From Rhizobium lentis (GTDB lineage Bacteria; Pseudomonadota; Alphaproteobacteria; Rhizobiales; Rhizobiaceae), in NCBI RefSeq assembly GCF_014200175.1, contig NZ_JACHBD010000003.1:124001-188000 (forward strand): a stretch of 64,000 nucleotides of DNA, given 5' to 3'. Below, piece after piece: positions 48,195 to 57,243 of this stretch (the first letter of the stretch is position 1; the number at the start of each line of letters is the position of its first letter). Under the pieces are notes generated by a model that saw only the letters and a list, made by a program, of their open reading frames with translations, was not told the DNA's origin and did no database searches. Both the position numbers and the translations under genes were made by a program.

Positions 48195-49529
48195 TTATTT
48201 CTTATCTTTCAAATAAGCCTGATAGTCCTTGTCCATCGCATCGACAAAGGCTTCGGGCGTGATCTTGCCGGACAAGAGAAGCGGCGTGTTGTCGTCGATT
48301 GTCTTCAGCATTGTCGGGCTCGACCAATCGGGGTAGTGACCGAGCGCATCGTTGGCATTGAGTGTCTTCCACATCTCGATGCCGGAGGTCAGAAGCGGCG
48401 TGAGCTTCGGTTTTGCATCCGCCGGGAGCGATGTCGCAGGAAGATAGCCTGCAGCGGCCCAGCTTTCAGCGGCCTTTTCAGATACCATATAGTCGATGTA
48501 CTCGCCGGCCAGGTCCTGCTTTGCCTTGTCTTTGGCCAGGCTGGTTATCGCCCAGGCAAGATCCACGCCACCGACGCTCATCGGCTTGGAAATGCCCTTC
48601 GGGGCGGGAATGGCCATAAAGCCGATATCCGGATTGTTTTGCATGTCGCCGAAGTACCACGTGCCGGAGATCAGGAATGCGCCCTGCCCTGATATGAACA
48701 GTTGGACGGCGTCATCACCCGAGATGCCCTCGAAGCCGGGATAAAAGTAGCCGCCCTGTGCCCATTGCTGCACGAGTTTGGCCGATTCGATATTCCCCTT
48801 GGTGTTCCAGGAACCGCCTTTGCCGTAGATCAGGTCGTCAAGCTCGGCCCGGTTGGCCGCGTCGATATGCGCTTGATCGATGGCGCCGATCATGTGCAGG
48901 GCGAGATGCTGTTTTGCCGAGCCCATCATGAAGGGCGCGACGCCTTTTTCCTTGAGCTTGTCGAGAGCGGCCAACAGCTCTTCGAAGGTCTGCGGCAGCG
49001 CCACGCCCGCATCGTCGAGGATTTTCTTATTGTAATAAAGGCCGACGATCTCGGCGAGACCTGAAATGCCGTAGGTCTTGCCGACCCCGAATTTCGTCCC
49101 CTCCCAGCGGTCTCTGGCAAGCACGGAATCCGACTGCCGCTTATCCCAGCCATATTTCTTGATGTACTCGTCGACCGGTAGCAGCAAGCCTTCCTTGACC
49201 ATCGCACCCATGTCGCCGGCGCCCTGGTTGACCTTGGTGACGACAGGCCCGTCGCCGGCCGAGACCGCAAGCTTCAGCGTCAGCTTCATGTCATCGAAGG
49301 TGCGGGCGGTGCGTTTGATCGTGATACCGGGATGCGCGGCTTCGAAGTCCTTGTTCAGTTGCTCTATGACCGCGCTCTGACCTTCAAAGGTCTGGTCGTC
49401 CCACACGGCCAGATCGTCGGCGCGGGCGGCGGAAAGGCCAAAACTCACAAGCGCAGCGCCGGCAAACGCGACAGCTGCTTTCAATCGGTATGCCGGCAGT
49501 ATGCTGATCGATTTCACGGTTCTGTTCAT
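48195..49529 (-). CDS. Extracellular sugar-binding protein of an ABC importer
   Basis: The 444-residue protein has a signal peptide (LKAAVAFAGAALVSFGLSAARADD) and the family-1 solute-binding fold: DDLAVWDDQTFEGQSAVIEQLNKDFEAAHPGI, GISGLAEIVGLYYNKKILDDAGV and YFGDMQNNPDIGFMAIPAP. It captures an oligosaccharide or related sugar in the periplasm and delivers it to the two permeases. Starting at MNRTVKSIS (49529) gives GGTGGAG directly upstream. An ATPase gene, normally present in this kind of operon, is missing from the cluster. Confidence 0.93.
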   Translation of the reverse strand: MNRTVKSISILPAYRLKAAVAFAGAALVSFGLSAARADDLAVWDDQTFEGQSAVIEQLNKDFEAAHPGITIKRTARTFDDMKLTLKLAVSAGDGPVVTKVNQGAGDMGAMVKEGLLLPVDEYIKKYGWDKRQSDSVLARDRWEGTKFGVGKTYGISGLAEIVGLYYNKKILDDAGVALPQTFEELLAALDKLKEKGVAPFMMGSAKQHLALHMIGAIDQAHIDAANRAELDDLIYGKGGSWNTKGNIESAKLVQQWAQGGYFYPGFEGISGDDAVQLFISGQGAFLISGTWYFGDMQNNPDIGFMAIPAPKGISKPMSVGGVDLAWAITSLAKDKAKQDLAGEYIDYMVSEKAAESWAAAGYLPATSLPADAKPKLTPLLTSGIEMWKTLNANDALGHYPDWSSPTMLKTIDDNTPLLLSGKITPEAFVDAMDKDYQAYLKDKK

Positions 49530-49706
49530 CTGCTCCACCTCATTTGGTTTATTCTCCACTCCCCGTTCCGGCTTCGCGCCTGGCGCCGGCCGAACGTTTT
49601 CTCCCCCCAGAGCTTTGCCTGGTTGGCGAATCTGAGGTAATCGTCAGTGCTTCAGCTCCTCTCGCGACCTCAAATGACAAAGCGCCACGCAGGAGGTGGC
49701 AAAGTG

Positions 49707-50321
49707 ATGGACACCAGTTGCTTCATCCGTCCCGCCATTGAAGCGGATACTGAAGCCTTTTTTGACATCTGCCTGAGGACCGCGAATGGTGGTCATGATG
49801 CCAGCGCCCTTTACAGCGACCCGCGTCTGCCCGGCTACATCTGGTCGGTACCCTATCTCAAATTCGCCAAAGATTTTGCCTTTGTTCTCGTTCAGGACGG
49901 CCGGCCGGCCGGCTATGTCATCGGCGTCCCGGATACCAGCCTGTTCGACCGGAACCTGGCGGCAAACTGGTGGCCGTCCGTGCGCCGAGAGATCGCCGGA
50001 CTGGCGCCCAGCCGTCCGCGCGACGGTGACGTGCTGGAGCGAATCCAAAATCCGCGCAGCGGAACACCCTGGCTCCAGGACCAGTACCCGGCGCATCTTC
50101 ACATCAACATTCTTCCCGGACTTCAGGCAAGCGGCTGGGGACGGCGGATGATCGACACCGAGCTTCAGGCACTTCGCAATCATGGGGTCACGGCCGTGCA
50201 TCTCGGGGTCGATCCAAACAATGAACGCGCCAGGGGCTTCTACCGTCATCTTGGCTTTTCCGAATTCGAGCGGGATGGCTCCGTCGCCTTTGCAATGCGG
50301 ATCGATGAGAGATCCCGCTAG
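49707..50321 (+). CDS. GNAT-family N-acetyltransferase
   Basis: The 204-residue protein has the GNAT fold: FIRPAIEADTEAFFDICLRT, FAFVLVQDGRPAGYVIG, a predicted acceptor loop, HLHINILPGLQASGWGRRMID (with the acetyl-CoA-binding GxGxxx form) and VHLGVDPNNERARGFYRHLGFSEFE. The substrate is unknown; some relatives resemble the GNAT half of NagZ- or OGA-associated proteins. GGAGG precedes the start; GTG 49704 or ATG 49707 are equally placed. It lies on the plus strand between the sugar-importer genes and the glycosidase gene. Confidence 0.85.
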   Translation: MDTSCFIRPAIEADTEAFFDICLRTANGGHDASALYSDPRLPGYIWSVPYLKFAKDFAFVLVQDGRPAGYVIGVPDTSLFDRNLAANWWPSVRREIAGLAPSRPRDGDVLERIQNPRSGTPWLQDQYPAHLHINILPGLQASGWGRRMIDTELQALRNHGVTAVHLGVDPNNERARGFYRHLGFSEFERDGSVAFAMRIDERSR

Positions 50322-50341
50322 AACCGACGGAGCCAGACCAC

Positions 50342-52099
50342 TCATGAGATTGGCTCCGCATTTGCGGCGTCAAGCCCATACTTCAAAACGACCGCCGCCG
50401 GCATGGCACTCCAGCCCTGAAGCAGGGAGCCGCGCCCATAGGGCGGCGAGAAATATTCGACCGCCCCGATCCAGCCATTGTCGAGGCAGGTTTCCCACCA
50501 GCGGGTCAGCGCATAGCGCGCGCCCCCAAGTCCGTGGCGCAGGCGTTCTTCGGCATAGGCGCCATCCCAATAGGGCCAGTCCGAGCCATTATGATAGCGG
50601 TAGGGAAAAGCGGTCTTGGATCGCAGATCACTGGGCCGCTTGAAGGGCGGATAGGCGCACATGACACCCCAGCTGCCATAGGGCTGTTCCTGATTATTGC
50701 GCGTTTCCAGTCTGGTTTCGAACGCTCTCAGCATGCCAACAGCCTTCGGCCGCGAAATCGCACCGAACCGCGACAAAGTCAGGCTGTCGAGAGCCAGATG
50801 ATCCTCGACGAATACATCAGGCGTTCCATAGTCGAAATATCCTCCCGTTGCCGGGACGAAGAGTTTGGCCTCGATTTCCTGGCGGGCCAGATTTGCAGCC
50901 TTGCCCGCCCGTTCGGCAAGAGCCGGATCGTGCCCCTCGCCAAGCCTCGCCACCGCATCCATTGCGCCGACGAAAAGGCCGAGATCATAGGAGACAAGGC
51001 CCTCGCGATAGACGTTGTCGGCCCAGTCCCGATCGTTACGCGGCTTTACCGGCAGAACGCTGTCGGGGCCGGCCAGGCTGAGATAGCGGTCGGTGATCGC
51101 CCGAACGATCGGCCAGTGCAGCTGCACCTCGGCCAGGTCGTTCGTTGCATCCACATAGTCATCGATGAACAGGATGAAAAAAAGCGGACTGTCGAAGTGG
51201 TCGCTCCACCAGTCCTGCGGACGGTTGTGATATTCCGGGACTGCCCTTTTGTGGGTTTTCGGATTGGCCTTGCTGTCCGCGACAAAGCGCTGCCAGGCCT
51301 CCCGTTGCGCAGGCCCGGTCAAGATCACGCCGCTCGGGGCTTCTCCATCCGGCTGCACCCCCTTGGCGAGCAGCCGGATTTCGTCGCGCACCGCCTCCGG
51401 TGCGAGCGTCAAAAGCGGCTGCATCGTCCAATAGCCGTCGCGGTAATAGGTCCGCGCCGGAGCGCTATAGGCCTGTCCGGCAGCAAGACCGGCGAAGGCA
51501 CCGTTTTCGTCGCGCCTGATGCTTGAAAGGGCGGCGTGGATGCCCTGGCTGACCATGCCGCGCATCAGCGGGTCGGCGGCGGGCATCAGGTCGCAACGCG
51601 TGACATATTCCGCCGCCTGCGCGATGATGGCTTCGCTGGCAATATCGAGAGCCTTTTCGGCTTCGTCTCTGGAGGCGCCGACGGCAATTCTCAGATCGGA
51701 GCCAACGGCCTCCACGATGAGCACCCCCCATCCCATTTCAAAAGTCTGGCGATGATGGTTCCGAGAGCCCCTCGCCCGTGCGCTTTGCCCATCCGGCTCG
51801 TGCCACCAGGCACAACGACGGGCCGGATATATGCCCAGAAGGCGCACGCCGCTGATCAACATCACCGGCAGCGACTGCGCAACAAAGACGCCGCCATGTT
51901 CTGCGACAATTCGGTTCGGGCCGTAGGTAAAGGGCCCGCTGATTGCAGAAAATCTCACCCGCCCCAAGTTGCCGGCGCCCCACAGGGCAAGATCAGCATA
52001 TCCATCCGGGTGGACATCGGCCTGAAGACGCGGCGCCATGACAGGCAGCAGAACTGGTTTTTCGCAGGACAGCTGTCCGTCAGCCAAGGGCTTTAACAT
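50342..52099 (-). CDS. Six-hairpin glycosidase-like protein
   Basis: The 585-residue cytosolic protein lacks a signal peptide. Its second half has features of (alpha/alpha)6-barrel glycosidases: AYSAPARTYYRDGYWTMQPLL, WWSDHFDSPLFFILFIDDYV, DWADNVYREGLVSYDLGLFVGAMDA, DVFVEDHLALDSLTL, YRYHNGSDWPYWDGAYAEERL and TCLDNGWIGAVEYFSPPYGRG. This places it near GH63, GH37 and glycogen-debranching-like enzymes; the exact family is not certain. The start MLKPLADGQ at 52099 has GGGGAT upstream. Its neighbours indicate that it processes the sugar taken up by the adjacent importer. Confidence 0.75.
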   Translation of the reverse strand: MLKPLADGQLSCEKPVLLPVMAPRLQADVHPDGYADLALWGAGNLGRVRFSAISGPFTYGPNRIVAEHGGVFVAQSLPVMLISGVRLLGIYPARRCAWWHEPDGQSARARGSRNHHRQTFEMGWGVLIVEAVGSDLRIAVGASRDEAEKALDIASEAIIAQAAEYVTRCDLMPAADPLMRGMVSQGIHAALSSIRRDENGAFAGLAAGQAYSAPARTYYRDGYWTMQPLLTLAPEAVRDEIRLLAKGVQPDGEAPSGVILTGPAQREAWQRFVADSKANPKTHKRAVPEYHNRPQDWWSDHFDSPLFFILFIDDYVDATNDLAEVQLHWPIVRAITDRYLSLAGPDSVLPVKPRNDRDWADNVYREGLVSYDLGLFVGAMDAVARLGEGHDPALAERAGKAANLARQEIEAKLFVPATGGYFDYGTPDVFVEDHLALDSLTLSRFGAISRPKAVGMLRAFETRLETRNNQEQPYGSWGVMCAYPPFKRPSDLRSKTAFPYRYHNGSDWPYWDGAYAEERLRHGLGGARYALTRWWETCLDNGWIGAVEYFSPPYGRGSLLQGWSAMPAAVVLKYGLDAANAEPIS

Positions 52100-52300
52100 G
52101 GCAAAATCCCCAACAGGCGGGTTGAGGCGCCAGCAGAAAGCAAAATGGAAAAATAGCGAAACCGGCGAGCACCAGTTCCTCTTCGGGCGATCTTGGCGCG
52201 TAGGCAGCTGCCCAGACAATATGCATGATCCATGCTTGTCCTCGACCCTTATTTCGTCGCGCATTTGAATGCATTGACCTCAGCCTACAGGCGACTTCCC

Positions 52301-52323
52301 ATTTGTCAATGACGTGGACAAAT
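52301..52323. promoter_or_regulatory. Candidate operator between glycosidase and ROK regulator genes
   Basis: ATTTGTC and GACAAAT form a perfect 7-bp inverted repeat with a nine-base spacer. It is the only clear palindrome in the 357-base divergent region and is a plausible site for the ROK repressor. It lies about 200 bases before the glycosidase start and about 135 bases before the repressor start. The rest of the region shows nothing specific. Confidence 0.45.
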
Positions 52324-52456
52324 TGCCTACTTCCATGTATTAAATTTTGAGTCAGCTGATCAGGTTGAGCGTCAGACGTTATCTTTCGTGATGGTTGGGA
52401 GCCAATACCGTTGCTGATTAGGTATACGCTCCGAACTAATTGGAACGAGCAGCCGT

Positions 52457-53638
52457 ATGGCAATGACACCCCGTGCCGCACAGACTCCAATCGCACGGAA
52501 AATTTCGACCAACGCCGTCATCCGGACCGTGCTGGCGAACCGTTCGATTTCCCGCGCCGACATCGCCAAACTGACCGGCTTATCGAAACAGACGATTTCC
52601 GAGGTCGTGCGCGATCTTGAAGATGAAGGGTGGCTGAAACCCGTCGGCCGGACCGATGGTCGACCTGGCCGGAATGCGATCATCTACGAAATCAACGCCA
52701 GAGCAGGACTGGCTGTCTCAATCGATCTCGGCGGCACCAAGATTGCTGCAGCTATCTGCGATCTGCTGGGAAACGTGGTTACCGAAACCAAAGTGGCTAC
52801 CGACCGGCGCGGCGGAATGCATCTCGTCAATCAATTCAGTGATCTGATCGTCGAGCTCGCATCGGCGGCGGGGACGACCGCCGACAAGCTTCGTCTCGTC
52901 GTTCTCGGCACTCCCGGTGTACTCGATCCAGTCACCGGACATATCAATGTCGCGCCGAACATTCCCGGCGTCGACGCCATGGACCTGCGGCAGGTTTTCA
53001 GCAGCAGAATGGGTCTACCCGTCATCGTCGAAAACGACGTCAATCTCGCCGCGCAAGGGGAGCGCTGGCGGGGACACGGCGTCGAGATCGACAATTTTGC
53101 TTTCGTCGCGCTTGGAACAGGCGTCGGCATGGGCATCATGGCCAACGGGGCGCTGCTGCGCGGGGCGCGGGGCGCTGCCGGCGAGATCGCCTATCTCCCG
53201 ATCGGCGGCGATGCCTTTGATCCCGGCGGGTTTAAGCTTGGCACTCTTGAAAGCGCCGTCGGCAGCGTTGCGATGCTTCGCCGTTACATCGGCTTCGGCG
53301 GGCGCAATGCATCCACCGTGGCCGATCTCTTCGCCGCATTCAACGCAGGAGAAGCGAGCGCCGTCGCCGCAATTGAAGAGACCGCAAGGCTGGCGGCGGT
53401 TGCCATTGCGGCAATCGGCGCAACCCTCGATCCCGAACTGGTGATTACCGGCGGCAGCATCGGCGCGAGGCCTGAGCTCGTAAACGCCATCCGGCGTTTC
53501 CTGCCGCGCTGCACACCTTATCCGCCGCGCATCGAGATCAGCCGCTTCGGCAACCGCGCCGCCCTCATGGGCGGCATGGGGATCGCAGTCGAGCGCATGC
53601 ATGACGACCTGTTCGGGGTAAAATTGCGGGAAGCTTGA
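52457..53638 (+). CDS. ROK-family transcriptional regulator
   Basis: The 393-residue protein has an N-terminal winged helix-turn-helix (NRSISRADIAKLTGLSKQTISEVVRDLEDEGWLKPVG) and a C-terminal ROK (ASKHA) domain. The latter has SIDLGGTKIAAAICDL, VIVENDVNLAAQGERW, ALGTGVGMGIMANGALLRGARGAAGEI and LVITGGSIGARPEL. The usual zinc-binding CxCGxxGC motif of ROK sugar kinases is absent. It is probably a repressor that senses a sugar derived from the adjacent importer and controls the divergent glycosidase gene and the importer. Confidence 0.93.
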   Translation: MAMTPRAAQTPIARKISTNAVIRTVLANRSISRADIAKLTGLSKQTISEVVRDLEDEGWLKPVGRTDGRPGRNAIIYEINARAGLAVSIDLGGTKIAAAICDLLGNVVTETKVATDRRGGMHLVNQFSDLIVELASAAGTTADKLRLVVLGTPGVLDPVTGHINVAPNIPGVDAMDLRQVFSSRMGLPVIVENDVNLAAQGERWRGHGVEIDNFAFVALGTGVGMGIMANGALLRGARGAAGEIAYLPIGGDAFDPGGFKLGTLESAVGSVAMLRRYIGFGGRNASTVADLFAAFNAGEASAVAAIEETARLAAVAIAAIGATLDPELVITGGSIGARPELVNAIRRFLPRCTPYPPRIEISRFGNRAALMGGMGIAVERMHDDLFGVKLREA

Positions 53639-53738
53639 TCCTTGGTGATCCAGAAGCGTGGCTATGTACGCCCTGCACGCTTCGCCATCGACCGCCGCGC
53701 CACTTGCGAAGCGCTGCAAATGCGCTAGATTTTCCATC

Positions 53739-54032
53739 ATGATAAATGCAACGCAGATACGCGGCGCGCGCGCCATGATCGGAATGAGCATCGAAGAGCT
53801 CGCCGCCGCAAGCGGCCTGCCGGTTGAAACGGTGGCTGCGTTGGAAAAGGGCGAATTTGCGGGCGAGCCGCATGCGCTGTTCGACGTGCGCAGCACGCTC
53901 GAGGCGCACGGCATCATCTTCCTTTCGAGCGGCAATCAGGATGAAGGCGGCCCGGGCATTCGGCTGCGGGCACGCACGTCAAGCGATGACGGCATCCGGC
54001 CGGAAAATCTAAACGCCGCCAATGACGATTGA
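53739..54032 (+). CDS. Small helix-turn-helix protein (XRE-like)
   Basis: The 97-residue protein has an XRE-type helix-turn-helix over its first 60 residues (INATQIRGARAMIGMSIEELAAASGLPVETVAALEKGEF, then ALFDVRSTLEAHGIIFLSS) and a polar tail. The ATG at 53739 gives the family N-terminus, although no clear ribosome-binding site precedes it. Small solitary XRE regulators like this are frequent in rhizobia. Nothing indicates its target, and no toxin-like gene adjoins it. Confidence 0.75.
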   Translation: MINATQIRGARAMIGMSIEELAAASGLPVETVAALEKGEFAGEPHALFDVRSTLEAHGIIFLSSGNQDEGGPGIRLRARTSSDDGIRPENLNAANDD

Positions 54033-54086
54033 CGGAACGGAACCGTCGCCTGTTCTAAAACGCGCGATCTTTCAGATTCGCTTCTT

Positions 54087-54157
54087 GCGCTTTAGCTCTT
54101 TGTCTTACGCATGTCGTTGGCGCAAAAGCGCAGCACACTTTTGCGCGACATGCTTTA
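54087..54157 (+). repeat. RIME-like repeat, copy F
   Basis: GCGCTTTAGCTCTTTGTCTTACGCATGTCGTTGG, then CGCAAAAGCGCAGCACACTTTTGCGCGACATGCTTTAA. The long second palindrome is well preserved (GCATGTCG...CGACATGC); the first is reduced to an edge. Confidence 0.7.
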
Positions 54158-54179
54158 AATCAAGAACGGAACCCGAGTG

Positions 54180-54392
54180 TCACAGATAGGTCTTGGCAAG
54201 ATCGGCCAGTTTGCCCCCGTCTCTCACGCCCTGTCTGTAAAGCTGAATGATGACCGCACCGATCCGCTCGGCCTTCGGCGCCGTTCTGACAAGTCCGCGT
54301 TCGACACAAACCTTGTCCAGCACTTGCGAAAGCAGATCGAGATCTTCCGAAAAGAGCGGTAAATCATGCGGATGAATCGATGACCGTAACAT
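54180..54392 (-). CDS. Small hypothetical protein
   Basis: The 70-residue protein (MLRSSIHPHDLPLFSEDLDLLSQVLDKVCVERGL, ending KLADLAKTYL) is helical with no membrane segment. It resembles short uncharacterised rhizobial proteins with the LDKVCxERG pattern. GGAGG lies upstream; the in-frame GTG directly before the ATG is an alternative start. It is convergent with the XRE-like gene, with RIME-like copy F between them. Confidence 0.6.
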   Translation of the reverse strand: MLRSSIHPHDLPLFSEDLDLLSQVLDKVCVERGLVRTAPKAERIGAVIIQLYRQGVRDGGKLADLAKTYL

Positions 54393-54851
54393 CACGCCGC
54401 ACTTCCCTCCGAGGGCAAACGCCTTCACGCTTGCATCGCCGGACGCCCTCCGCAACCGGCAATAAATTGATTATGCGCGAGGGTCATAACTTTAGCAACT
54501 GCGCAAATTCCTGTGGGACAAAATATTGTTCGAAGCATTAGCGCCGCGGCCTACAGAAGGAATGAGCGAGTACAAACGTGGAGTGAAGAACGCTTCCCCT
54601 CCCCCGTCCCAAGTCCATTCTCCAACCACAACCTCATCGTTTTCACTGCCTAGGACGCCGTCGAATATCTGAAGCGTTGGCCCGGCAAGCTCGGACGCGA
54701 CCACCACTTGCGCTCCAGCACTGCCTGAGGGCACTGGACGGGCTGCGCAGCTCAAGCGCAGCACAGGCCTCCTTCGTCATGGCAGCAAAGACGGCAGGAT
54801 TGCTGGTGTGAGGTCAGCGAAAACGGAGCAACCGCTCCGGAGCGTTTGCGC
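54393..54851. other. Intergenic region, no confident gene
   Basis: About 460 bases. A minus-strand open frame (54492-54764, 90 codons) lacks a convincing ribosome-binding site and family signals, so I do not call it. Nothing else stands out. Confidence 0.35.
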
Positions 54852-55061
54852 TCAACTGCGGCGGTGGCCGGCGGCCACGATCTGCGGGTGCATGGAGCCT
54901 TCCATGATCACCTTGGCGGTCATCTCGATCACCCGCTCCTCGGCCAGTTCGGCAAGCGCGAGGGCAACGTCGCCCTCCGGCCAGCCGGCCCTGACCGCCT
55001 CGTCCGACAGAGCCTGGAACGCGCTGGCAAGAGCCTGCCTGCAAGCTAGATTCTGATCCAT
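54852..55061 (-). CDS. Small hypothetical protein
   Basis: The 69-residue protein (MDQNLACRQALASAFQALSDEAVRAGWPEGDVALALAELAEERVIEMTAKVIMEGS) is Ala-rich and helical. Its composition is normal for a coding gene in this genome, which supports reality, but the ribosome-binding site is weak and the ATG at 55070 is an alternative start. I do not recognise a named family. Confidence 0.55.
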   Translation of the reverse strand: MDQNLACRQALASAFQALSDEAVRAGWPEGDVALALAELAEERVIEMTAKVIMEGSMHPQIVAAGHRRS

Positions 55062-55616
55062 ATCGGGCATGCGTTCGCACCAGGCTGTCGGTAACAAGGG
55101 TATTTTCAATCTACACCTATTTGCGGGAACGCGAAGCGTTTTGAGATGTTTTCAGGCCGACTGCAAACTTCTTACCACAAAATCGCGTATAGCCTTAACA
55201 AAAACCAAATGGTATCGGCCATTTGCGAATGAATTCCCAAAATGAACCGGAAGAATTATCTCCATCTCGCCATTTAACAGGCATTTTTTCGGATTGTTTA
55301 CTTTAAGTAGTTAAATTTTAAACCTATAAATTGGACTTTGTTCCGTCTGATGCAAAGCGTTGGGAGTTGATCGTTTCCATAACCTTCCCCGTCCCCTGTC
55401 AATCGGCTTTGGGAACTCTCTGGCCCGCGCCTCCATCCATCACATTGTGATGATGAGGCCGTTAAGAACGCCGGTTGGCCGCCTGGGACAGAAGGGCGCT
55501 CGAGTAGCGGCGCGAACGCCTGAGGCGTTAATCACCTTAATACCACAACGGCACCACACTCCCGTCAAACTCCGCCGTACCATTGTCTGGGCGGGACCAC
55601 TTTTTCAGGAGGTGAA
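55062..55616. other. Intergenic region upstream of a methyltransferase gene
   Basis: About 555 bases, with an A+T-rich core at 55270-55340, unlike the flanking GC-rich sequence. No open frame is convincing. A strong Shine-Dalgarno sequence at its right end serves the downstream gene; the promoter is probably in the A+T-rich part, but I cannot define it. Confidence 0.4.
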
Positions 55617-56249
55617 ATGTCTATCGAACTGGACGCGACTACCTATATTCACGCCAAGCCGGCGACTGCTCATTCCTATATCTTGCCGGCCGTCGTCGAT
55701 GTTCTTGAAAACAGTTTCCACCAAGCAAACGAAACAGCGGTCTTCGACCTCGGTTGCGGCACCGGCGGTGCTGCCTCCGTGCTGGCGGAAAAGGGCTACG
55801 ATGTCGTCGGCGTCGATCCGTCGGAGGACGGCATCGCGAAGGCGAAAGCGGTCCATCCCGATCTTCCGCTGGAAATCGGCTCCGGATACGAAGATCTTTC
55901 CAGCCGCTACGGGACCTTCGATGCGGTCATCAGCCTGGAGGTCGTGGAGCATGTATACGACCCCAAAGCTTTCACGGCGACCATGTACGATCTGGTAAAA
56001 CCGGGCGGCATCGCCGTCGTCTCAACGCCTTTTCACGGTTACTGGAAAAATCTGGCGCTCGCCGTGAGCGGAAAAATGGATGACCATTTCATGCCGCTGA
56101 AGGACCATGGCCATATCAAATTCTGGTCGCCGGAAACGCTCGGCACGCTGCTGCATGAAACAGGTTTCGAAGACGTCGACTTCGAATATGTCGGCAGGAT
56201 TCCGCTCCTGGCGAAGTCAATGATCGCAATCGCACAGAAACCGCACTGA
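55617..56249 (+). CDS. Class I SAM-dependent methyltransferase
   Basis: The 210-residue protein has motif I AVFDLGCGTGGAASVLAEKGYDVVGVDPSEDGI, motif II/III FDAVISLEVVEHVYDPKAF and LVKPGGIAVVSTPFHGYWKN, and a C-terminal FWSPETLGTLLHETGFEDVDFEYVGR. This is the UbiG/Methyltransf_23-like layout for small-molecule or lipid targets. The similarity is compatible with an O-methyltransferase acting on a carbohydrate or quinone; I cannot choose. A near-perfect CAGGAGGTG lies directly upstream of the ATG. Confidence 0.88.
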   Translation: MSIELDATTYIHAKPATAHSYILPAVVDVLENSFHQANETAVFDLGCGTGGAASVLAEKGYDVVGVDPSEDGIAKAKAVHPDLPLEIGSGYEDLSSRYGTFDAVISLEVVEHVYDPKAFTATMYDLVKPGGIAVVSTPFHGYWKNLALAVSGKMDDHFMPLKDHGHIKFWSPETLGTLLHETGFEDVDFEYVGRIPLLAKSMIAIAQKPH

Positions 56250-56331
56250 CGGCCGACGTTCTCTCGTGCGGCCACGCCCGCGGCGCTCACCTCTAAAACT
56301 GATATTCTGACTGGGATTTCAAGGGGATAAA

Positions 56332-56408
<77 letters not shown>

Positions 56409-56508
56409 ACCTGCCGAAACGGCTTGCTTCGTTTAGTTTTTCGGCGCGTGCAATGCAAGCGGAAAAAACCTGCCTCCCATAAAAAGGAAGCAGATCGCCT
56501 GGCAACAA

Positions 56509-57177
56509 TCAGATCGCGGCGATCTTCAGCGGGCCTTCGGCGGTCTGGCGGGGCTGCCAAGCCTGATAGTTGGCGATCGAGAAATGCGGCGTTTCGAACG
56601 GCGTGGTGTGTGTTTCGGTGATCACGGTGACATCGGCGCCAGCCGCCTCACCGGCAAGAATGCCGGCAACGGCGTCTTCGAAAACCAGACATCTCGTCGG
56701 ATCGACGCCGAGACGGCTTGCGCCGAGCAGATAGCCTTCCGGGCTGGGCTTGCCCGATTTGACCTCTCCACCGCTGACAATGACCTTCGGCATCGGGATA
56801 CCGGCGGCGGCCATGCGGCGTCTGGCGAGCTCGATCGGCGCCGAAGTGACGATCGCCCATCGGCCGTCGGGGATGGCGTTCAGGAAGCGGACGGCATCGG
56901 GGATCTCGACGATGCCGGAGACATCCTCCATCTCCTCGGCGAGCAGCAGATCCGCCTCGTGGGCCGGATCGACGCCCGGCAGGCCGAGCCCGCGGATCAC
57001 ATCGGAGGCGCGGATACCGTGGATCGTCTTCAGGAAGACCTCCGGCTCGAAGCCATGGCGTCTTGCCCATTCGCTCCAGACACGCTCGACGACGGCGATG
57101 GAATTCAGGAGCGTTCCGTCCATATCGAAGAGAAAGGCGTCATAAGACCTGTCGAGGATGTCGTGGAGAGCGGACAC
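56509..57177 (-). CDS. HAD-family hydrolase (sugar-phosphatase-like)
   Basis: The 222-residue protein has HAD motif I FLFDMDGTLLNS, motif II WAIVTSAP, motif III lysine in VKSGKPSPEGYLLGASRLG and motif IV VFEDAVAGILAGEAAG. The alpha-helical cap between motifs I and II fits the phosphatase subgroup of GPP/YfbT- and DOG-type sugar phosphatases. The start is GTG at 57177 with AAGGAAA upstream. It lies between the tRNA and the cellulose operon, all on the minus strand. Confidence 0.88.
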   Translation of the reverse strand: MSALHDILDRSYDAFLFDMDGTLLNSIAVVERVWSEWARRHGFEPEVFLKTIHGIRASDVIRGLGLPGVDPAHEADLLLAEEMEDVSGIVEIPDAVRFLNAIPDGRWAIVTSAPIELARRRMAAAGIPMPKVIVSGGEVKSGKPSPEGYLLGASRLGVDPTRCLVFEDAVAGILAGEAAGADVTVITETHTTPFETPHFSIANYQAWQPRQTAEGPLKIAAI

Positions 57178-57243
57178 GGGTGTTTCCTTGCGAGCGCGAG
57201 GTGGTAGGCAGGCGAGTAGCGGAGAGTGGCGGCGGCGTCAACG

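Noticed and set aside
54492..54764. Minus-strand frame of 90 codons
   Set aside because: Parts look plausible (GEWTWDGGGEAFFTP), but there is no start signal or recognised family; left as intergenic.
55265..55340. CtrA-type TTAA-N7-TTAA site in the A+T-rich stretch upstream of the methyltransferase
   Set aside because: Several TTAA words occur, but none has the seven-base spacing.
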